Shown in pieces: positions 21,571-31,326 of a stretch of 64,000 nucleotides of DNA. Every line of letters starts with the position of its first letter. Positions within the stretch are counted from its first letter, which is position 1. The translations under genes and the position numbers were made by a program. The stretch comes from Porphyra umbilicalis (lineage: Eukaryota; Rhodophyta; Bangiophyceae; Bangiales; Bangiaceae), in contig KV918793.1 of assembly GCA_002049455.2 (NCBI GenBank), positions 186,001 to 250,000 on the forward strand, written 5' to 3'. Below the pieces are notes generated by a model. The model worked only from the letters and a program-made list of their open reading frames with translations, made no database searches and had not been told where the DNA came from.

Positions 21571-22043
21571 TGTAGTACTACGCCAGAGGCGTTGTACTCG
21601 TGGCTGTGGGCGCTGGTGCTCGGAAGCCGGGTGGTCGGTGGTGTGTCGCCTTTGCGGCGTGCCACTGCGGCGTGTGAGCGCCTGCGGCGCACGTGTCTGG
21701 GTGAGCTCGTCCGATTGTCCGGTGCTGACAGCGGGGCGTGTCAATCCAGATTGGGTAGTGTTATGCATTGGAGGGAATTATCTGCATCGTAGGTATTTGG
21801 CAGCGCGGGACCGGGCCAACTAGTGGCCCCGGTCCCCGCGCAGCGGTTTCCGCCCTTTAAGGACGAAGGGCGACGACGGTGGGAGGCACCGTCGTCGCCG
21901 GCAAGTAAACCGTGCCTGTTTGTCTTGGCATTTCGGTCGGCCTGACTTCCTGGACCTCGAGTCCCATAGCGGGTGACGCACGAGCGGCTAGGACGGCCGG
22001 TACTTCCCTCCTCTCCGAGGTGATCGCGATTCATTGTACTACA
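21571..22043. repeat. LTR 2 of the array
   Basis: Same 473-bp sequence and ends as LTR 1. It is preceded by the polypurine tract GGGGGAGA (21563-21570) and followed by the primer-binding-like site, so it serves as the 3' LTR of the first unit and the 5' LTR of the second. Confidence 0.85.
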
Positions 22044-25000
22044 TTTGGCGCTCCGGGTGAGACTCTGGCATTGCTAGCGCGGTGCCGGGGACGAACCATG
22101 TTGGTGCATCGATCGCGTGACCCTAGAGGGGTTGTCTTGGGTGCGGATTTGACGGTCGAGCGAGGACGTCCCGAGGGACCGTGCTTCCTGTTGTCTTTTT
22201 GGATTGCGGATCTTCCTCTCCTTCCCCGCTCAACGATGTCGCGTGGTAGATCGACATGCCTGGCAAGCATCAAGAGCAACCACGCCATCGGCGGGAGACG
22301 ACGGCACGCTGGCGCGGCCAACCCGGGACCCGGGTCTTCGGCAGAGGGTCGGCCCCGGCCTGGCGGCGGTGGTACGGTGGTAGGTGAGTTGGACTCCCTA
22401 CCCGAGGACCCCGGCCACACGCCGACCAACGGGACTCGTCCCCCCATCATCCGGAACGGGTGGCTGCGGGCACGGTGTGCCGCGATGGCCGCCAGGGGGC
22501 CTCCAACCAACCCCTGGAATCAAGGCTCGCCGGGCTATGGGACGTTGGCCACTTCCCATTGGGATCCGGGTGACGTCAAGCGGTGCTTGGCCGGTGAGCT
22601 GTGTCGGTTGTGGCGATGGATCTAACATGTTCATCCCGACCGCGCTGCGGTACGATTGAGATGGCGTCCTCGGCGCTGGGCTACGATACTGTGCCGGATT
22701 GGCGACCCGGACGGCGGCGGTGCTCAGCGTTGGAGCGCTCTCCCGGGAATTCCCGGCGGGGTAATCGACGGAGGAGCGTGAGGCGGATGAAGACCAAGAT
22801 TATTGGCGGGGTCGTCACCATTGGTGTCTTCCCCCGGCGTCGCCGGAACTGTGGGTGGGGCTTTGCTCGTGGCAGCCCACCCCGGTGATGACGCCCTGTC
22901 GAGCATCTCGGAGAACATCCGGCCCCACGCGGGGTACTTCGGCAGACAGCGCTACTAAGTTGCGACAAGGACCGGGCAAGATAAGACGCGACTAGTATCG
23001 CGCAACGCGAGATAGAGAGGAAGCAGATAATGGGGCGAGCGCAAGACACAAGAATGGCCGCTGCGATAACGACGACGAGCCGTCGGGAACCTCAAAACCG
23101 ACGGCGATGACGGCGCGTCGGCGGCATCGACGACTGAGTCGTTGACAGCGACCGATCAAGGGCGTCGTCGACGCGATCGCATTCGGCGGCGCGACGGGCG
23201 GACATCTGCGTCGCTGTCCTCTTGCCCCGACCCAAGATCGAGCCGACGGATCCGGCACCGCCGGCACACGTAGCAACGAGCCGTCCCTCTGGGGCGGGCG
23301 CTGATTCGGACCAGCGCCCCGCCCCGGAAGGGGAGGGCCGGCTCGGAGCGATGCATGCTCGCGGCGGCAAAGCCGCCACGGTCGGCTCCGTTGAGGAGGG
23401 GGAGGGGCGACGCCCATGCCGGGCGTCGGCGCACGCTGCCCGTTCGTCCCCTGGTCGTGGGGACGACGGCGCGGGCAAGGGCACGGCGACGGGTGACGCC
23501 CCTGAAAGGGATGGACGCGCGTTGGCAGCGCGGAACATCCCCGGGGACGGACGGTCCTCGACGACGGCGGCGTTGCGGTTGCGGCGTCGACGACTGAGTC
23601 GCTGACGGCGACCGATCCAGGGCGTCTTCGACGCGATCGGATTTGGCGGCGCGGCGGGCGGACATCGGCGTCGCCGTCCTCTTCCCCCAACCCGAGATCG
23701 AGCCGATGGATCCGGCACCGCCGGCACGCGTAGCAACGAGCCGTCCCTCTGGGGCGGGCGCTGATGGGTGACCAGCGCCCCGCCCCGGAGGGGGAGGGCC
23801 AGCTCGGAGCGATGCATGCTCGCGGCGGAAATGCCGCGACGGTCGGCTACAATCCGAAGGGGACGGGGGGCGACGCCCATGACGGTCGTCGACACACTCG
23901 ATTGGTCCGCCCTGCGCCGCGGGACGGAGACTGAGTCGGGGCGGCGTCGACGCGGCCAGATGTGGTGAAACCACGGTCGACCCAGCGGCGCAGGACCGCG
24001 CCCTCAAGAAAGAAGCGACACCCTCGCGGCGGGTGCGCGCAGCGCGTCTTCGTCTGCCCCCGTCGTCGTCGTCGGCGGGCGCGGTGACGCCGACGGGGGG
24101 AGGTCTTCCCGTCGTCCGATTCGCGGTGCGACGACGGCGGCGCGGGCTCCGCGAGGCACGCTTCCCCCATGACGTAGGGGGAAGTCGGGGGCAGCAACGC
24201 CCTCGGCGTGGGGGCGCGCCGCCCCTGGCGGGCGGCGGCGGCGGCGGCAACGACGGGGTGCTTCCGCCGGCGCGGCGCTGGGGCGCGGCGGCGCCGTTGC
24301 AACATTTTCGGTCCTCTGCGGCGGCGCCGCCGCATCAAGCGCGGCCCAATCCGCGGCCGCCTTGCCGACGGCGCGCGACGCGCGTCTTCGTCTGCCCCCG
24401 TCGTCGTCGGCGGGCGCGGTGACGCCGACGGGGGGAGGTCTTCCCGTCGTCCGATTCGCGGTGCGACGACGGCGGCGCGGGCTCCGCGAGGCACGCTTCC
24501 CCCCTGGCGTAGGGGGAGGTCGGGGGCAGCAACGCCCTCGGCGTGGGGGCGCGCCGCCCCCGGCGGGCGGCGGCGGCGGCGGCAACGACGGGGTGCTTCC
24601 GCCGGCGCGGCGCTGGGGCGCGGCGGCGCCGTTGCAAGATTTTCGGTCCTCTGCGGCGGCGCCGCCGGATCAAGCGCGGCCCAATCAGCGGCCGTCTTGC
24701 CGACGGCGCGCGACGCGCGTCTTCGGCTGCCCCCGTCGTCGTCGGCGGGCGGGGTGACGCCGACGGGGGGAGGTCTTCCCGTCGTCCGATTCGCGGTGCG
24801 ACGACGGCGGCGCGGGCTCCGCGAGGCACGCTTCTTCCCTGGCGTAGGGGGAAGTCGGGGGCAGCAACGCCCTCGGCGTGGGGGCGCGCCGCCCCTGGCG
24901 GGCGGCGGCGGCGGCGGCAACGACGGGGTGCTTCTGCCGGCGCGGCGCTGGGGCGCGGCGGCGCCGTTGCAAGATTTTCGGTCCTCTGCGGCGGCGCCGC

Positions 25001-25637
25001 CGGATCAAGCGCGGCCCAATCAGCGGCCGTCTTGCCGACGGCGCGCGACGCGTGTCTTCGTCTGTCCCCGTCCTCGTCGGCGGGCGCGGTGACGCCGACG
25101 GGGGGAGGTCTTCCCGTCGTCAGATTCGCGGTGCGACGACGGCGGCGCGGGCTCCGCGAGGCACGCTTCCCCCCTGGCGTAGGGGGAAGTCGGGGGCAGC
25201 AACGCCCTCGGCGTGGGGGCGCGCCGCCCCTGGCGGGCGGCGGCGGCGGCGGCAACGACGGGGTGCTTCCGCCGGCGCGGCGCTGGGGCGCGGCGGCGCC
25301 GTTGCAAGATTTTCGGTCCTCTGCGGCGGCGCTGCCGGATCAAGCGCGGCCCAATCAGCGGCCGTCTTGCCGACGGCGCGCGACGCGCGTCTTCGTCTGC
25401 TCCCGTCGCCGCGGGTGGGCGATGTTCGCCTATCTCGCCGGGGGCCTTCCTGTTGTTGGTTTCGGATGCCGTTGGCCGGATCGGGTGCGTGACGGCATGG
25501 CCTTCCCTTCTGGGCTAGGGGGATCTCGGAGGCCACCCCGACTTCGGCGGCTCTCCTGTTCCCCTGTCTTGCGCGTCGATGCGCTGTCGACGGTCTCCGT
25601 CGTGCGGCGAGGACGCCGCAGTCTCAGATGGGGGAGA

Positions 25638-26110
25638 TGTAGTACTACGCCAGAGGCGTTGTACTCGTGGCTGTGGGCGCTGGTGCTCGGAAGCCGGGTG
25701 GTCGGTGGTGTGTCGCCTTTGCGGCGTGCCACTGCGGCGTGTGAGCGCCTGCGGCGCACGTGTCTGGGTGAGCTCGTCCGATTGTCCGGTGCTGACAGCG
25801 GGGCGTGTCAATCCAGATTGGGTAGTGTTATGCATTGGAGGGAATTATCTGCATCGTAGGTATTTGGCAGCGCGGGACCGGGCCAACTAGTGGCCCCGGT
25901 CCCCGCGCAGCGGTTTCCGCCCTTTAAGGACGAAGGGCGACGACGGTGGGAGGCACCGTCGTCGCCGGCAAGTAAACCGTGCCTGTTTGTCTTGGCATTT
26001 CGGTCGGCCTGACTTCCTGGACCTCGAGTCCCATAGCGGGTGACGCACGAGCGGCTAGGACGGCCGGTACTTCCCTCCTCTCCGAGGTGATCGCGATTCA
26101 TTGTACTACA
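25638..26110. repeat. LTR 3 of the array
   Basis: Identical by eye to LTR 2. It is preceded by the polypurine tract GGGGGAGA (25630-25637). Its right end abuts the resumed Harbinger transposase at 26111. Confidence 0.85.
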
Positions 26111-27157
26111 TATTTGCGACGACCGAAGCAAGACGAGCTCAACACCATTATGGAGCGCAACAGGGAACGCGTGATGCCGGGGTGCATGGGCTCCCTCGAC
26201 TGTTGTCGCTGGGAGTGGCACCAGTGCCCGACGGGGATGGCGGGGGCGTACCAGAGTCGCAAGGGCAAGCGGGGCGTCGTCGTAGAAGCTGTGTGTGACG
26301 AGGACCTGTGGGTGTGGCACCTGTTTGTTGGGGTCCCCGGCAGTCTGAACGACATCAACGTCATGCAGCAGTCGCCGCTGTACCTGGACGTCACTGGCGG
26401 CAGGTGGCCGCTTCGCGGCACGCCCTTTACTATCAATGGCCGCACCCGCACGCTACCCTACTACCTTGTCGACGGGATTTACCCGCGCTACGCTTTTCTG
26501 ATGTCGCCGCACCCCAAGCCGTCCACCGAGGAGCAGACGACGTTCAACCGCCTCCAAGAGGCCATCCGAAAGGACGTGGAGCGGCTGTTTGGCGTATTGA
26601 TGAAGCGCTTTCACGTTGCGCTCCACCCTGGGCGCTACCGCTCTGTGTCGCAGCTAGTGACGTCCTACGAGGCCATTTGCATTATGCATAACATGTGTGT
26701 GGAGAGTTGACGTAGCAACTTTTTGAGTCGCCGTCGACGTGCGGTGGGGGGTGATGGTGGGACTAACTGTGGCGTAGGTGGCGATGCTGGCGGCGGGTCA
26801 GATGGTGGGGAAGGACAGAGCGGTGGGACACCAGCTGGCGGCATTGCTGCCGCCGGGGCAGTTGCACCTGGCGGCGGCAGGCCCGGTGGCGTCGGCGGTG
26901 TTATTGCTGCCGCCGGGGCTCCAGCACCTGGCGGTGGCGTCGGCGGCGTCGCTGCGGCAATGGATAACATTGACGCCGTCGGCAACGCGCCCCCTGCTCT
27001 TAATCCCGTCGCCCACCCGCCTGCCGCTGGCATGGCTGCCATTTTTGATGCTTGGGCTGAGACGCAGAATGTGCAGGAGAACGAGCGCCTGCGAGCTGAC
27101 CTGACCGCGGACATTTATCGCGACCGAGGCGAACTGCTTGCCCCGTACATTGCGTGA
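26111..27157 (+). pseudogene. Harbinger transposase (Plant_tran type), C-terminal part
   Basis: Resumes at YLRRPKQDEL and carries the catalytic core: GSLDCCRWEW (first Asp), YYLVDGIYPRY (second Asp) and RKDVERLFGVL (Glu), with the family blocks GKRGVVVEAVCDEDLWVWH and GSLNDINVMQ. A TGA at 26708-26710 closes the frame after NMCVES. The same frame then stays open to 27157, with a Gly/Ala-rich spacer and a segment ENERLRADLTADIYRDRGE that matches the usual C-terminal helix of these transposases, so the TGA is probably a disabling stop. The gene is also split by the LTR array. Confidence 0.85.
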
Positions 27158-27450
27158 CGCGATGTGGGGCGTAGTAGAGAAGACACAAAGGTTTTTTTTT
27201 CCCGCTGGGCAGGGTTTTTTTTCCTACGCACCTTTGCTACGATCGTTTGAATGGCGGGAGGCCCCCAGCGCCACTAACCCGGAGTGACTGCCCGACGGGT
27301 TCTGCGAGGGATCCCCCGGGTTACCTCGGCCGCGGTCGTCGCCGTCGTGAGGGCCGCCCGCGCCGGCCCGCCGCGGCCTCCGCACGGTGGCAACCCGTGG
27401 TCATGATGGCGTTCGCGGCTCCCGCGCCGGTGGCCGCGCAGCGCCCGACG
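27158..27450. other. Flank of the Harbinger element, no gene seen
   Basis: Contains two T-runs (about 27191 and 27217) 30-40 bp past the transposase frame end, and GC-rich sequence leading into the CCG array. The right end of the Harbinger element may be here, but no inverted repeat was recognised. Confidence 0.4.
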
Positions 27451-28002
27451 GCGGGTCGCCGACACCGCCGCCGCCGCCGCCGCCACCGCCGCCACCGCCG
27501 CCGCCGCCACCGCCAACGCCGCCGCCGCCGCCGCCTCAGCCGCCGCCCCCGCCACCGCCCCCGTCCCCGCCGCCGCCCCCGCCGCCGCCCCCATCCCCGC
27601 CGCCGCCCCCCTGGCCGCCGCCCCCGCCGCCGCCCGCACCGCCACAGCCGCCCCCGCCGCCGCCCCCGCCGCCGCCCCACCCCCGCCGCCGCCCCCATCG
27701 CCGCCGCGCCCGCCGCCGCCCGCACCGCCACCGCCGCTTCCGCCGCCGTCGCCGCTGCCGCCTTCGCAGCCGCCGGTGCAGCGGCCGCCACAGCTGCTTC
27801 CTTCGCCGCCGCTGACCGCCACCGACGCCGCCCACTGCGCTTGGGCGGCGTCGAGGCTGTCGGCGAGTGCAGGTGCGGCGGCGGGAGGGTAGGCGACGGC
27901 GGCCCAGCGGCAGCAACCTAGCGGGTCGGCACGGAGGTGGCAGGCAGCGGCAGCGGGCCGCCGCTGTCATCGCCGCCGCCGCCGCCGCCGCCGCTGACCC
28001 CG

Positions 28003-28033
<31 letters not shown>

Positions 28034-28528
28034 TGCCGCCGCCTCCACCGCCGCCACCACCGCCACGGCCAACGCCGCCGCCGCCGCCGCCCCCGCCACC
28101 GCCGACGCAGCCGCCGCCGCCGCCGTCGCCGCCGCCGCCGCCGCTACCCCCGCCGCCGACCCCGCCGCCGCCCCACCCCCGCCGCCGACCCCGCCGCCGC
28201 CCCCACCCCCGCCGCCGCCCCCATCGCCGCCGCGCCCGCCGCCGCCCGCACCGCCACCGCCGCCCCCGCCGCCGTCGCCGCTGCCGCCTTCGCAGCCGCC
28301 GGTGCAGCCGCCGACACAGCTGCTTCCTCCGCCGCCGTTGACCGCGACCGACGCCGCCCACTGCGCTTGGGCGGCGTCGAGGCTGTCGGCGAGTGCAGGT
28401 GCGGCGGCGGGAGGGTAGGCGACGGCGGCCCAGCGGCAGCAACCTAGGGGGTCAGCACGGAGGTGGCAGGCAGCGGCAGCGGGCCGCCGCTGTCGTCGCC
28501 GCCGCCGCCGCCGCCGCCGCTGCCCCCG

Positions 28529-28559
<31 letters not shown>

Positions 28560-28635
28560 TGCCGCCGCCGCCACCGCCGCCACCACCGCCACGGCCAACG
28601 CCGCCGCCGCCGCCGCCCCCGCCACCGCCGACGCA

Positions 28636-28671
<36 letters not shown>

Positions 28672-29240
28672 CTCGCCGCCGACCCCGCCGCCGCCCCCAC
28701 CCCCGCCGCCGACCCCGCCGCCGCCCCCACCCCCGCCGCCGCCCCCATCGCCGCCGCGCCCGCCGCCGCCCGCACCGCCACCGCCGCTTCCGCCGTTGTC
28801 GCCGCTGCCGCCTTCGCAGCCGCCGGTGCAGCCGCCGCCACAGCTGCTTCCTCCGCCGCCGTTGACCGCCACCGACGCCGCCCACTGCGCTTGGGCGGCG
28901 TCGAGGCTGTCGGCGAGTGCAGGTGCGGCGGCGGGAGGGTAGGCGACGGCTGCACAGCGGCAGCCACCGAGGGGGTCGGCACGGAGGTGACAGGCAGCGG
29001 CAACGGGCCGCCGCTGTCGTCGCCGCCGCCGCCACCCCCGCCGCCGACGCCGCCGCCGCCGCCACCCCCGCCGCCGCCCCCATCGCCGCCGCCCCCGCCG
29101 CCGCCCGCACCGCCACCGCCGCCCCCGCCGCCGTCGCTGCTGCCGCCGTCGCAGCCGCCGGCGCAGTCGCCGCGGCAGCTGCTGCCGTCGCCTTCGCCAC
29201 ACATGGCGCCGTTGGTCGCCAGCGACGCCGCCCACCGCGC
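27450..29240. repeat. (CCG)n expansion in a larger imperfect repeat of about 525 bp
   Basis: Long runs of CCG with CCA, CCT and GCC interruptions alternate with a conserved non-CCG block containing GCCCACTGCGCTTGGGCGGC (near 27830, 28360 and 28884, with a diverged fourth near 29228). All frames are open: poly-Pro and poly-Ala on plus, Gly-rich on minus. The conserved block gives LADSLDAAQAQWAASVA on the minus strand, which would make a Gly-rich repeat protein if translated. Coding is not shown. Confidence 0.75.
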
Positions 29241-29681
29241 TTTCGGAGTCCAGCTGTCAGCGAGCGCACGTGCGGCGGCGCGAGGGTACGCAGCGCCCGC
29301 GCCGCGGCGGCGGAGCGGCTCCAGGCGACCAGGCTTCAGAGATTGATGGCGGTGGCGGCTCGGGAGCGCGGGCGGGGCAGGATTGCGGGCAGCAGCAGCG
29401 TGGGCAGGGCGGCCTGCGGTGGGGAGGCTTTCGTGCGAAGGGCCGCAAGATTATTGCGCGTGCGAGCTTCGCAAGATCTTGTGGCTCGACACGCTGCCCA
29501 TGGACCGCATTAATAAACTTGCTTCTGCCGTTATCGCTCGCCACAAAAATCCCGCACACACAATTTCATTGCCACATGAGGTGCTGACGATGACACAGTC
29601 CAATGACATGGCGTCACTGAAAGAAGGTACGCCAGTCACGATCGTGTGGATGGTCATGCGATCCCTCACATGACGACAACG
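29241..29681. other. No gene recognised
   Basis: The first half is GC-rich flank of the CCG array. From about 29440 GC content falls. A plus-strand frame (29383-29673) reads LWLDTLPMDRINKLASAVI and looks less biased than its surroundings, but I know no homologue. Confidence 0.35.
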
Positions 29682-30105
29682 ACCAATCAAAACACCTGTA
29701 TCTATTATCGATGCAAGGCTTTCAACCACATGTTTGATGATTAACGACTGTCAGTAACCCCATTGGTTATCGTGGCTCTCGAAAGGTCTTGTCCGACAGT
29801 TGACGGACGCCAGCAGCTCACGTGACTACTTGCACAACTTCAAGAACCAACCACACCACTGTTATGTACCATACATAGCAAGACTTGGCCCCCCGTCAAC
29901 TTCGATGAACATGTCTAAGCCGTTCCATTGGTTGTCGCGGCGCTGTTTCAATGCCCACAGAGGGCGTACGACAGAAAATCACGCGGTGCCCGACGTACAC
30001 TTATGAAGAACCAACCAGAACACGTGCATACATCTGACACTGCACATCTCTGAACCGTGTCGTTGTTTAACAGCATTTCTGCACACCCCATTGGTTGCTG
30101 TCGCG
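29682..30105. promoter_or_regulatory. Array of paired inverted CCAAT/ATTGG boxes at 164-bp period
   Basis: AACCAACCA or ACCAATCAA words lie at 29682, 29845 and 30009. CATTGGTTRTCG or CATTGGTTGC words lie at 29761, 29926 and 30090. Each reverse-forward pair is about 80 bp apart and the pairs repeat every 163-165 bp. The DNA between the boxes is not conserved. They lie 0.8-1.2 kb upstream of the histone H3 gene, and CCAAT boxes bound by NF-Y are common in histone promoters. The link to H3 is inferred. Confidence 0.6.
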
Positions 30106-30567
30106 CAGTTTGTATGACGTCGTCGAGTGGATGGCTGCGAATGAGATCTACGGCGGCGACAGCGGGACCCTCACAGAGCTGGGGGGAGGCGGTTTGTCAT
30201 CCGAAGATCGCTCCCTGGGGGGGCGATCAGATTGGGCGATCTGTAGTGAACGATCCCGCATTGAGTAGGGCGTCAGCGTACGGGTGGCGCGGTTCTTCGG
30301 ACAAGCATTCCTTTCTCTTGCAATACATTCCGCACTTTAAAACACGAACTCACGAAGATGAGAAGAAGTGTACATGTCCACGCTTGAACCCAGTCATAGA
30401 GACGGCGGATTCGGGTGACTCTGCGAGCCCAATACAAAGGCGATGGAATGTCCCCACTGATGCATCCAACCTGAGTCGCGGAGGGCTTTCTGGTGCTGCC
30501 CAGGTGGTCTCTGCCGGGCAGTGGCCGTGACCGTCACCCACGGCACCCCAGGCAGACCCACTCCAGG
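30106..30567. other. Presumed upstream region of the H3 gene
   Basis: No coding frame of note. It separates the CCAAT-box array from the TATA box. Confidence 0.4.
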
Positions 30568-30573
30568 TATATA
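30568..30573 (+). promoter_or_regulatory. TATA box of the histone H3 gene
   Basis: TATATA in the context CCAGGTATATAGAGG, followed by a C/T-rich leader to the H3 start codon 340 bp downstream. It is the only strong TATA box upstream of the gene. Confidence 0.5.
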
Positions 30574-30912
30574 GAGGAGCTCATCCCAGCCATCTCCTCT
30601 CGGCGTCATCCGGCAGCATCGTCCCTTCTGCCCGTCCCCTTCCCCATCCCCGCCCCGCCAACCTCCACTGGCGGTGCGGCCTGTCCCCGCCTCGCCGGCT
30701 GTGTTCTGGGGTTGACCTGTCCCCCCTGGCACCCTGCCCCCCTTCCCCCCCCCCGCGCCCCCAGCCTCTACCGTTGGTGGGACCTGGCCCGGCCGCGCTG
30801 ACTGTTGTCTGGCGTGGACCTGCCCCGCCCCTCACTCCGCCTCAACTCCCCTCCTCCTGCCCCCCGCTCCTCCCCCACGCGTGGCGGCTACCACACCTGC
30901 GCCCCGCCTGCC

Positions 30913-31326
30913 ATGGCGCGGTCGAAGCAGACGGCGCGGCGGTCCACTGGCGGCAAGGCCCCGGCTTCTCTGGCCAGGGCCGCCGCCAGGCGGGCGACCA
31001 AGTCCAAGGCCGGTGGCAAGGCCGCAGTCAAGCGCCGTTACCGGCCTGGGACGGTCGCCCTGCGGGACATCCGCAAATTCCAGCGGTCGGGGGAGCTGCT
31101 TATCAGCAAGCTCCCCTTCCGGCGGCTGGTGCGCGAGATCGCGCAGGAGTACACCAACTCTCCTCGCTTTTCGGCGTCAGCTGTACTGGCGCTTCAGGAG
31201 GCGTCCGAGGCCTACCTGGTGGGCCTCTTCCAGGACGCTCAACTGTGCGCCATCCACGGAAAGCGTCTGACTGTCATGACCAAGGACATTCAGCTTTCCC
31301 GCCGCATCCGTGGCGAGCGGGCGTAG
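30913..31326 (+). CDS. Histone H3 variant lacking Lys9 and Lys27
   Basis: A 137-codon H3 with a complete histone fold: [14 protein letters not shown] (alpha N), [38 protein letters not shown] (alpha 2), [27 protein letters not shown] (alpha 3 and C-terminus). It forms a tetramer with H4 in the nucleosome. The tail reads [16 protein letters not shown], so Lys4 and Lys14 are kept but Lys9 is Arg. The second silencing site reads AARRAT instead of AARKS, so Lys27 is also Arg; Lys18 and Lys23 are lost too. The tail is one residue longer than canonical. Loop 1 has canonical length, which argues against a typical CENH3. Single exon, with no metazoan-type 3' stem-loop seen. I chose the start at the ATG giving the conserved ARSKQTA end; the frame is open 36 codons further upstream. 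Probably a specialised variant, because a canonical copy is expected elsewhere. Confidence 0.9.
   Translation: MARSKQTARRSTGGKAPASLARAAARRATKSKAGGKAAVKRRYRPGTVALRDIRKFQRSGELLISKLPFRRLVREIAQEYTNSPRFSASAVLALQEASEAYLVGLFQDAQLCAIHGKRLTVMTKDIQLSRRIRGERA

Larger units (their letters stand above)
14738..26110. mobile_element. Non-coding LTR retroelement array (LTR-internal-LTR-internal-LTR)
   Basis: Three 473-bp LTRs (TG...CA ends, TGTAGTAC / GTACTACA) flank two internal regions of 6360 and 3594 bp. A TGGCGCTCCGGGTGA primer-binding-like site lies 2 bp inside each upstream LTR, and a GGGGGAGA polypurine tract directly precedes LTR2 and LTR3. No gag, protease, reverse transcriptase or integrase is recognisable, so it resembles a LARD-type non-autonomous element mobilised by another element. 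The LTRs differ by about one position by eye, so it is very young. Flanks are TATGA on the left and TATTT on the right, so the target duplication is only partly preserved or the array formed by recombination. It is inserted in a Harbinger transposase gene. Confidence 0.85.

Noticed and set aside
15211-25637. Long Arg/Pro/Cys-rich open frames in the retroelement interior (for example CYACRRCRIHRLDLG) as possible gag zinc knuckles
   Set aside because: Spacing does not fit CCHC knuckles, the frames are satellite-derived, and no protease, reverse transcriptase or integrase motif accompanies them.
27387-29346. Poly-Pro, poly-Ala and poly-Arg proteins over 27.4-29.3 kb
   Set aside because: They are direct translations of (CCG)n in different frames, with no anchoring domain.
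30805-30912. A longer H3 starting 36 codons upstream
   Set aside because: The extra residues are Pro/Ser-rich leader sequence, and mature H3 must begin at ARSKQTA.
30913-31326. Calling the H3 variant a centromeric CENH3
   Set aside because: Loop 1 is of canonical length and the C-terminus is canonical; only the tail is divergent.
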